Assembly (NCBI GenBank): GCA_900315335.1
Contig: OMYR01000030.1
Span: 62,001-126,000 of the forward strand
Reading direction: 5' to 3'
Length of the DNA stretch: 64,000 nt
DNA from: an uncultured Bacteroidales bacterium
Lineage (GTDB): Bacteria; Bacteroidota; Bacteroidia; Bacteroidales; P3
Shown here piece by piece: positions 53,581 to 60,109 of this stretch. Made by a program: the position numbers and the translations under genes. The notes beneath the pieces were generated by a model, which saw only the letters and a program-made list of their open reading frames with translations, searched no databases and had not been told where the DNA came from. Each line of letters begins with the position of its first letter. The first letter of the stretch is position 1.

Positions 53581-53928
53581 CTAACTTTTCAACAATTCGT
53601 CAATACGTTTGGCATATTGAAGTGTGTCGTCTATAAAAAACATCAAATCGGGAATTATTCTCAATTGAAAGCGTTCTTTTTGTCCCAAAAGCATTCGTAT
53701 ATAATCTTTTTTCTCCATAAGCAAAGCGAGAATTTGTTCATCGGAATACTTGTCCCCAACAACAAAGATACTTATATAAACTCTTGCGAACGAAAGGTCT
53801 GAGGTAATATTGACTTTTGTAACACTCATCATCGCACCCAAGAACTCACTCTGTGATTTCTCTCTTAAAATCTCCGCCAAATCTTTTTGAATCAGACGAT
53901 TTATCTTTTCTACTCTTTTGTTTTCCAT
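53581..53928 (-). CDS. rbfA: 30S ribosome-binding factor A
   Basis: 115 residues from ATG 53928 (MENKRVEKINRLIQKDLAEI); the frame extends 37 codons further but crosses the divergent promoter. It is a KH-like small-subunit maturation factor binding 16S rRNA near helix 1. The conserved segments RVEKINRLIQKDLAEIL, VTKVNITSDLSFARVYISIF and LRIIPDLMFFIDDT are present. It has its own -7 box (53938-53945), leaving only a nine-base leader. Confidence 0.93.
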   Translation of the reverse strand: MENKRVEKINRLIQKDLAEILREKSQSEFLGAMMSVTKVNITSDLSFARVYISIFVVGDKYSDEQILALLMEKKDYIRMLLGQKERFQLRIIPDLMFFIDDTLQYAKRIDELLKS

Positions 53929-53937
53929 ATCGATTTG

Positions 53938-53966
53938 CAAAATTACGATTTTTTTACCTAATTTTG
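53938..53966. promoter_or_regulatory. Divergent -7 boxes for rbfA and the histidine kinase
   Basis: TAATTTTG occurs on the minus strand (53945-53938) for rbfA and on the plus strand (53959-53966) for the kinase, 13 bases apart. Confidence 0.55.
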
Positions 53967-53995
53967 CAGCAACTTTCAAAAATTCGGCTGATAAT

Positions 53996-56900
53996 ATGGC
54001 TATTAAAAAAATACAAAATCTAAGAAAATATCTTTTCATTGCACTTTCTATAAGTTTTGTCCTTTGCTTTGCGTGGTATTTCTATTGCAACGTTCATCAC
54101 AAACAAATTCAAAAGCGTTTCACCAAACAAATCTCCAAAGTATATGACAAAATAGAAAACGACGGCAGCAAATTCGTATTCAAAGGCGATTCGCTTATAT
54201 TTTGGAACGACAACAGCATTGTTTTCAACAAAGACAGCATTGGCGAGCAAATGATAATCGAAACACCTAACGGAATATACTTACATAAAAAAGTCAGCCA
54301 AAACTTAGATAAAACTTCCACCACACAAGAAACGACAAAAGGCATAACAACACATTATTTTTACCTTGTAAAGCACAAATATACCATAAAAAACAAGTAT
54401 CTGACCAATAGTTTTTCTGATGATTTCTATTATGACCCTGCTATCGATATTGTATCGTACAAAACTGACTTTCCTATAATCTACAACGGAAAAACTATTT
54501 GTTATTTGGAGGCGTCCCCCGAATGTTTGGAGCCGAGTGATAGAGATATATTTATTTTTCGATTGTGGTTAGTAGTCAATGTATTCGTTCTTTTAGTGTT
54601 AATGATTAATTCAACGGTTTCACTGAAAATTTTACGCTTTCTTCGTACTAAAAACGCCAAATCACAAGAAAACCATCGCAATTTCGTCCGCACCAATTTT
54701 ATTCAAATCCTTACAATCTTCATTCTTTACGTCTTGTATGCCGTTTTCTGCATTATTACACGTTCGTTTAATCCCAATACGTCGTTCTTACTATATACTT
54801 CCGAAATAAATTACAACAATATACTTTTATTTATAACCACTGTTCTTGCAGGCTTTTTACTTTATCTTATTTGTGAAAAAATCTTATCCATTACCAACCA
54901 ACAATACCAAAAACACATAGGCGACAAATTGAGTTTCCCTACCTTGGTCAAGAAAACACTGTTCGTTTGGTCGATAGTTATCATAGGCGGAATTATTCTA
55001 ACAATCAACATCCGTCCTACGCCTACGCAAACAGTACAAACTAACGACACCTATAACGCAACAACTCTTAAAAATTTCTCCATCCTGATGCAGGCTTCAC
55101 AAAACGACAGCACAATTACCAAACTTATAAACGATAAACAATTCAGCCAAGCCGAAGACTACATCAAACGATATTATTTATCGCTTTTGAACGAGGAGAA
55201 CCACACAAGTGTATTGATTTTCGATAACGATGATTTGATGACAATCGCTCCTCAAAACAAAGCCGTAAATATATTGTCCTACGCCGAAAACAGGGTAAAG
55301 AACACAGTGGCGATAAGCAATGATTTCTTAAACTCCGACTCTACTTTTGACAGTTCAACTATAAACAAAAGTAAAACACCGACATACCAACCGAATGAGT
55401 TATTCGCAAGCAGGGATAATAATCATTCATATATATATTTTCACAAAGGCAAAGACTTTAATGTATTCGCCGAATGCTTAAAGAAGATTAACAACAACAA
55501 TCTAAACTACTCTCTATTTTTGGATAAAAACTTTACAGCCGAAAGTTCAATCAAACGAACCAATGATATTTACCAAACATTTTTCTGTATATCGCTTTTG
55601 TTTTTGCTTTTCGCAACAATGCTCGGGCTTCGTCATATCTTTATGCAGTTAGTCAATGCCAAATCCCATACCATAAGCATACGCACCAAGATTCTTATCT
55701 CTCTTTTGGGTTCATTTATCGTCAGTTTGTTATTAATCGGGGCTTTCGCAATCAAAAGCAGCATCAATATCAACAAACAAAACAACCTCAACATACTTAA
55801 CGAGAAAACAGAATCCATTGCTTTTGAATTGGAGAAACTTCTTGCTGCCAACCAAAATATAACCGAATTGGACGTTATCGACCTTTCCAACACGTTTTTG
55901 GTCGATATAAACATATTCGACAGAGGTGGCGATTTACTCACTTCCTCTCAAATGGATTTCTTTAACAAAGGCATTATATCCAAGAAGATTAATCACGATG
56001 CCTTTGCTGCCCTTAACGAAAAGAATATTCTGTTCTATCAGCCCGAAAGGATTTGCAAAGGCGAATTTCTTGCTTCCTACATGAAGATTGACGATGAGGA
56101 TTCATACATATTAAACATTCCTTTTATCAATCAACAGAAGATTATGAGCGAAAACATCAATGCTCTAATCAACAATTGCACCAATATGTCGTTGATATTG
56201 GTCAATCTCGCCATTATGATTTTCGTTCTTTTGAGTAATGCGATAACAAAGCCGATAGATGTTGTCAAAAGCAAGATGATTAAGGTCTATGCAGGTGTTC
56301 AAAACGAGAAAATCGTTTGGACGAAAAACGATGAAATGGGAGAACTTATCAAGGCGTACAACCTTATGGTCGATAAGATAGAACAAAGTGCCTTGCTGTT
56401 GAAACAACAAGAGCGTTTGTCTTCGTGGAGAGAACTTTCCCGACAGGTGGCTCACGATATAAAGAACCCGCTGACGCCCATGAAACTCTCAATACAATAT
56501 CTGCAAAAGATTTACAACGAAAAGCCCGAAGCCTTTGAGCAAAAATTCAAAGAAATCACTCCTTCTTTGATTTCACAGATTGAAAGCATCAGCAATATAA
56601 CCCAAGAACTTAACTCTTACAGCCGTCCGAGTGTAACCAAAGAGAAAGTGGATTTGAACGAGTGCATACTCTCGGCAATAAATCTGTTCGGCAGTGCCGA
56701 AGGCGTTACAATCAACTACACTTCACCACAAAACAATTGCTACACGATAGGCGAAAAGACTTTGTTTATCCGTATTTTTAATAACTTGATAAAAAACGCC
56801 GTCCAATCGTTTTACAACAAAGAAAACGGCATAATAGATATTTCCTTAAAGCAGGAGAACGACAAATACATTGTCTCAATCGAGGACAACGGTTGCGGTA

Positions 56901-57088
56901 TCAAGGATGAGAACAAATCCAAGATTTTCACACCGAATTTCACCACCAAAGCCAATGGCGGCGGCATCGGTCTTACGATTGTCAAAACAATTTTGGAGAG
57001 TTACGCCTGCGACATCACATTTAAGAGCAAAGAAAACATCGGCACAATATTTTTCTTGATTTTCCCCGCTATGCAAGAGGATAAATAA
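53996..57088 (+). CDS. Large multi-pass sensor histidine kinase (NtrY-like)
   Basis: About 1030 residues from ATG 53996; the longer frame would overlap rbfA. About eight membrane helices are spread over the first ~760 residues, with two extracytoplasmic segments (about 35-190 and 350-510). A HAMP domain lies near 745-800 (NAITKPIDVVKSKM, ENDEMGEL-like KNDEMGELIKAYN). The HisKA H-box RQVAHDIKNPLTPMKLSIQ has the phosphorylated His near 820. HATPase boxes follow: N-box IFNNLIKNAVQSF near 928, G1 IEDNGCGI near 962 and G2 NGGGIGLTIV near 988. No response regulator gene is adjacent, so the partner is unknown. The sensor part is divergent. Confidence 0.9.
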   Translation: MAIKKIQNLRKYLFIALSISFVLCFAWYFYCNVHHKQIQKRFTKQISKVYDKIENDGSKFVFKGDSLIFWNDNSIVFNKDSIGEQMIIETPNGIYLHKKVSQNLDKTSTTQETTKGITTHYFYLVKHKYTIKNKYLTNSFSDDFYYDPAIDIVSYKTDFPIIYNGKTICYLEASPECLEPSDRDIFIFRLWLVVNVFVLLVLMINSTVSLKILRFLRTKNAKSQENHRNFVRTNFIQILTIFILYVLYAVFCIITRSFNPNTSFLLYTSEINYNNILLFITTVLAGFLLYLICEKILSITNQQYQKHIGDKLSFPTLVKKTLFVWSIVIIGGIILTINIRPTPTQTVQTNDTYNATTLKNFSILMQASQNDSTITKLINDKQFSQAEDYIKRYYLSLLNEENHTSVLIFDNDDLMTIAPQNKAVNILSYAENRVKNTVAISNDFLNSDSTFDSSTINKSKTPTYQPNELFASRDNNHSYIYFHKGKDFNVFAECLKKINNNNLNYSLFLDKNFTAESSIKRTNDIYQTFFCISLLFLLFATMLGLRHIFMQLVNAKSHTISIRTKILISLLGSFIVSLLLIGAFAIKSSININKQNNLNILNEKTESIAFELEKLLAANQNITELDVIDLSNTFLVDINIFDRGGDLLTSSQMDFFNKGIISKKINHDAFAALNEKNILFYQPERICKGEFLASYMKIDDEDSYILNIPFINQQKIMSENINALINNCTNMSLILVNLAIMIFVLLSNAITKPIDVVKSKMIKVYAGVQNEKIVWTKNDEMGELIKAYNLMVDKIEQSALLLKQQERLSSWRELSRQVAHDIKNPLTPMKLSIQYLQKIYNEKPEAFEQKFKEITPSLISQIESISNITQELNSYSRPSVTKEKVDLNECILSAINLFGSAEGVTINYTSPQNNCYTIGEKTLFIRIFNNLIKNAVQSFYNKENGIIDISLKQENDKYIVSIEDNGCGIKDENKSKIFTPNFTTKANGGGIGLTIVKTILESYACDITFKSKENIGTIFFLIFPAMQEDK

Positions 57089-57123
57089 ACCGTCGATTTA
57101 ATAGTTTCGCTTAAACACAAATA

Positions 57124-57155
57124 AAAAGGGACGGATTTTTCAATCCGTCCCTCGC
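57124..57155. terminator. Bidirectional terminator after the histidine kinase
   Basis: Stem GGGACGGATT/AATCCGTCCC around a four-base loop (57128-57151), A-run before and T-rich sequence after. Confidence 0.7.
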
Positions 57156-57181
57156 TTTATTTGAATACATATTAGTTCGTT

Positions 57182-57325
57182 TTATCTTACAATCAACTTT
57201 TCCGTTGCTACGCCGTTTTGCGTTCTCATGCTTAGATAATAGATACCTGCACCAAGATTAGAGGATTGTCCCCACGCTGCGGGGAACGTTAAAATAAACG
57301 TCATAAGCACTAATGTTTTTTTAAT
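57182..57325 (-). pseudogene. Gutted T9SS cargo gene: signal peptide joined to a sorting-domain tail
   Basis: On minus, the open frame reads KKTLVLMTFILTFPAAWGQ (a signal peptide) and then directly NLGAGIYYLSMRTQNGV and ATEKLIVR before the stop at 57182. The second part is the last ~25 residues of a type A T9SS sorting domain (the GIYYLSM and EKLIVR pattern). The codon where ATG is expected before KKTL reads ATT; the first ATG is inside the signal at 57304. The simplest explanation is an internal deletion of a secreted protein gene that removed the cargo and most of the sorting domain. A deliberate mini-protein is less likely. Confidence 0.65.
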
Positions 57326-57395
57326 ACTCTGTTTATTTCTTCTCTTTGTTTTTAATTGTTATTAAATTGTTTTGATTTTTATTGAAAATTCCTTT

Positions 57396-57800
57396 TTACA
57401 CGTGGCTTATATTCAAATTAATTTTTCTGAACTTCGCCGTTTCAAGTTTCTTATCCACCGTTACGCTCGGTTTATAGATAACCGTCTTGCTTTTAACCGT
57501 TGCTGCCGTCGCGTCCGCTTCCTCATCGACAGCTTTGGCGTGAAATGTAGGAGTGAAAATGCCTAACTTATCCAATTTTATCTGAATGCCGTTCTGCAAC
57601 GCCTGACGTACAACCATCGCAAAGCCATCAATAAACCGCTTCGCCTCGTTGTCCGAAATCGTCGATTCAACAGCTATCTGAGACGCCAACGATTTCGTTA
57701 AAACCTTGCCCGCACTCGATATTTTCGGCGTATAAACATCTTTCTTCTCGTTCTTTACATAAACTACTCGTTTAACTATTTTGTAAGGAATACTTGCCAT
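57396..57800 (-). CDS. HU-like DNA-binding protein (paralogue A)
   Basis: A 134-residue protein with the HU/IHF-related fold found in Bacteroidota: an N-terminal extension (VVYVKNEKKDVYTPKIS), then a helical part (LTKSLASQIAVES, AKRFIDGFAMVVRQALQNG) and the LDKLGIFTPTFHAKA beta segment that corresponds to the HU dimer core and arm base. Sequence is far from classical HU; this is the longer HU-domain class often encoded near capsule genes. It probably binds DNA as a dimer. It lies 63 bases downstream of paralogue B, in the same direction. Confidence 0.82.
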   Translation of the reverse strand: MASIPYKIVKRVVYVKNEKKDVYTPKISSAGKVLTKSLASQIAVESTISDNEAKRFIDGFAMVVRQALQNGIQIKLDKLGIFTPTFHAKAVDEEADATAATVKSKTVIYKPSVTVDKKLETAKFRKINLNISHV

Positions 57801-57863
57801 AATTCTCTATTTGTTTTAATTGTTGATTAATTCGTTTTGATTTCTTTCCCCTCACTCGGAGCA

Positions 57864-58268
57864 TTAAACATATTGTGTTTTAATCTGAGAATAATACTCT
57901 AACTTGGTATCGTCCATAGCCCTTTTGAGTTTCACATCGGGGCGGAAATTGATTTTAACCTTTTGGATTGAATCCGTAGTTACGTCTTCAAGGTTTTCGT
58001 TCGATTTGGTTTTCAACGAAGGCGAAAAAGTTCCCAATCCATCTACCTTGACACTCTGTCCGTTAAGCACTGCCGAAGTTATCTGGTCAGCCAATTCGTC
58101 CATAAGCAACAGCACTTCGGGAGCTTCCATTGACAATGATTTGGTTAATTTCTCGGCAATATCCTCTTCGGTGTATGTACCTTGAACACGATGCTTTACA
58201 ATGTATTGCGTTTTCTTTTCGCCTTTAACCCATAGGATTTTCTTTGTTCTATAATAATGTAATGCCAT
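57864..58268 (-). CDS. HU-like DNA-binding protein (paralogue B)
   Basis: A 134-residue protein parallel in layout to paralogue A: HYYRTKKILWVKGEKKTQY start, EEDIAEKLTKSLSMEAPEVL and LMDELADQITSAVLNGQSVK helices, VDGLGTFSPSLKTKS core, then VKINFRPDVKLKRAM. The VDGLGTF segment is the clearest HU-class signature. The two share maybe a quarter of their residues, so the duplication is old. Directly upstream lies the 58.36-58.68 kb repeat mosaic, which contains or adjoins its promoter region. Confidence 0.84.
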   Translation of the reverse strand: MALHYYRTKKILWVKGEKKTQYIVKHRVQGTYTEEDIAEKLTKSLSMEAPEVLLLMDELADQITSAVLNGQSVKVDGLGTFSPSLKTKSNENLEDVTTDSIQKVKINFRPDVKLKRAMDDTKLEYYSQIKTQYV

Positions 58269-58360
58269 AACTTTGTGTTTTTAATTTTTTGAACATTTTA
58301 TTTTAATTTTTATTTACTTATCCAAACTTTTCGTTTGTTTATTTAAGATTTTCATGTATC

Positions 58361-58683
58361 CGTTTGAGTTTTATGTTTATTTGTTTGAAGAAAATTTATA
58401 AATGTGGCTGATAAATTTCTAAATATGGCTTACAAATTTATAAACGTGGCTGAAACGTGATAGAAGTTTGACCATACATCTCTCTGATGTTTGACCATAT
58501 ATCCGACAGATATTTGACCAAACATCGCTCTGATATTTGACCAAACATTTGAGACGTTCAAGCCACGTTTAGAAATTTGTAAGCCACGTTTATACTTTTT
58601 CCCGGCATATTTAGAAATTTTCTCGGCACTGCTGTTCATAAACTTCAAAGCACTAAATAAAAACTTCAAATCGTTATACTTCA
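58361..58683. repeat. Mirrored mosaic of 21- and 23-bp tandem units
   Basis: Left arm: three 21-base units at 58392, 58413 and 58434 sharing AAATTTMTAAAYRTGGCT. Centre: four 23-base units at 58466, 58489, 58512 and 58535 sharing TTTGACCAWAYATC. Right arm: the left-arm unit in inverse orientation at 58558, 58579 and 58600. Outer flanks continue with 21-base spacing (GTTTGA at 58362 and 58383; ACTTCAAA at 58642 and 58663). A 25-base segment of the left arm (58430-58454) is the inverse of 58559-58583 except for one or two bases. It occupies most of the 472-base gap between HU paralogue B and the HU remnant. Confidence 0.85.
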
Positions 58684-58740
58684 AAAACAATTAATTATCA
58701 ATGAATATCAAACCATTAAACCTATTACCCTGACAAATGA

Positions 58741-58983
58741 TTATTCGATATTTTTGAGCATATAAGAACGCTTGTGCAACGGGGCTTGTTGTAGGAGTTT
58801 CACCAATCTTTTTGACGGATAAAAGACGCATTTGATTTTTGTTATCGATTTCAAATCAACATCTTTCGGGTCGTTCATCGCTTTGGCTTCCAATCTCGGG
58901 CGTAGAGTACCGATGTTTCCCAAAAGTTTGAGACGAAAAAAACTAAAAATCAAGGAAATTCGCATTGTTTTAATTATCGACAA
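58741..58983 (-). pseudogene. 5'-truncated HU-like gene remnant
   Basis: The 80-residue frame contains LGNIGTLRPRLEAKAMNDP followed by VDLKSITKIKCVFYPSKRLV, collinear with the C-terminal halves of the two HU-like paralogues (LGTF-P-L/F-x-x-K, then a K-I/V-x-F-x-P strand). The first ~70 residues of the domain are missing; instead the frame begins with an unrelated MSIIKTMRISLIFSFFRLK stretch and then runs into the end of the radical SAM gene 22 bases away. A deletion joining the two is the likely history. It is probably not functional, although a small C-terminal fragment could still be made. Confidence 0.65.
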
Positions 58984-59005
58984 ATTCGTTTGTCGTATTG
59001 ATAAA

Positions 59006-60007
59006 TTAATTATCGGTATCGCTATTTACCAAAAAGGTGTCTTGCAAAACGTTTTTGTCTTGAATAAAACGAATGGAGGGAAAGCGGTGTTTAAGAGCGT
59101 TATAGTTTTTGGATTTATAGCCTATGGCGTAGTTGATGTCCTTTGGATTAACCGTTATCGTCTTTATATCTTGCGGCAAGGCGGCAAATCTGTCCGCCCA
59201 CATCTCTGTTTTGACAAGTTCAAGGAATGAAACATGGAAAGGTCCCGCAACATAGCCCTTGCCGTTAAGCAAATCCTCCGACGGATGCAAGCCAACTCGC
59301 AAAACGGTTACGCCCGCTTCAACAAACATTTGATAAATTTCCTTAGACCACAAAACAGCCGTCTGTATATCCAAAGGCTTATATTCGCCTTGTCGATAAA
59401 GGGTGGCAAGTGGCGTGCGGTCTATGACCAATGTGGGATAAATCCTTGTGGAGACAGCACCCAATGAGATTATTTTCTCGGCGGTGGCAATGCTTTTTGG
59501 CAATGTGTCTTTGGGAAGTCCTATCATCATCTGCAAACCCAAATCAAAGCCGTAACTTTTTATCAGGTCGCTTGCTTTCTCTACATCCGAAGCGGTATGA
59601 CCCCGCTGAGAGAAACTCAGTACCTCATCGTCCAAACTCTGCGCTCCGAGTTCAATATCTTTGACGCCATACTCTTTCAACAAATCCAAGACTTCGCAAT
59701 CGATATAATCGGGACGGGTGGAAAGGCGAACCGATTGAATTTGTCCGTTATCGATATAGGTTTTGACAACTTGCAAATAATCTTTTTGTTCTTGCAAGTC
59801 AAGCCCGGTGAAAGTGCCACCGAAGAAAGCAACTTGGACATCGGTCGCTTCGGAGAGCGATGTAAGATAAGTGTCTATCGTACGCTTGACTTCATCAAGG
59901 GTTGGGGCGGTTTGGTGTCCGCTTATATAACGTTGGTTGCAGTAAATACACTGATGGGGACAAGCCTTTTGTGGAATAAATATGGGAATATTACAATGCC
60001 GCTGCAC
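59006..60007 (-). CDS. Elp3-related radical SAM protein
   Basis: A 333-residue protein beginning at GTG 60007. The cluster motif is KACPHQCIYCNQ (Cys16, Cys20, Cys23, CxxxCxxC), followed by FFGGTFTGL near 62, RLSTRPDYID near 94 and LELGAQS-like IELGAQSLDDEVL near 116, which is the Elp3/YhcC radical SAM pattern. It lacks the GNAT acetyltransferase domain of full Elp3. The substrate is unknown. It is encoded 102 bases downstream of the capsule kinase gene, and its stop codon is 22 bases before the HU remnant. Confidence 0.85.
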   Translation of the reverse strand: MQRHCNIPIFIPQKACPHQCIYCNQRYISGHQTAPTLDEVKRTIDTYLTSLSEATDVQVAFFGGTFTGLDLQEQKDYLQVVKTYIDNGQIQSVRLSTRPDYIDCEVLDLLKEYGVKDIELGAQSLDDEVLSFSQRGHTASDVEKASDLIKSYGFDLGLQMMIGLPKDTLPKSIATAEKIISLGAVSTRIYPTLVIDRTPLATLYRQGEYKPLDIQTAVLWSKEIYQMFVEAGVTVLRVGLHPSEDLLNGKGYVAGPFHVSFLELVKTEMWADRFAALPQDIKTITVNPKDINYAIGYKSKNYNALKHRFPSIRFIQDKNVLQDTFLVNSDTDN

Positions 60008-60109
60008 GATAATTTGATTTGTCTATGTTGTTATAAAACGAAAAAGCCCGTCCCTGCCGCTCGCAAAGACAGGCTGATATATTAGTTCTCAGGGGTTTGT
60101 TCTAATCCT

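Noticed and set aside
53918..53995. A longer N-terminus for the histidine kinase (and the mirror extension of rbfA)
   Set aside because: The two extensions overlap each other and the divergent promoters; the inner ATGs at 53996 and 53928 give normal proteins.
58430..58690. An 86-codon minus frame through the repeat mosaic
   Set aside because: It follows the mosaic units exactly, has no family resemblance and no start signal; explained by the repeat.
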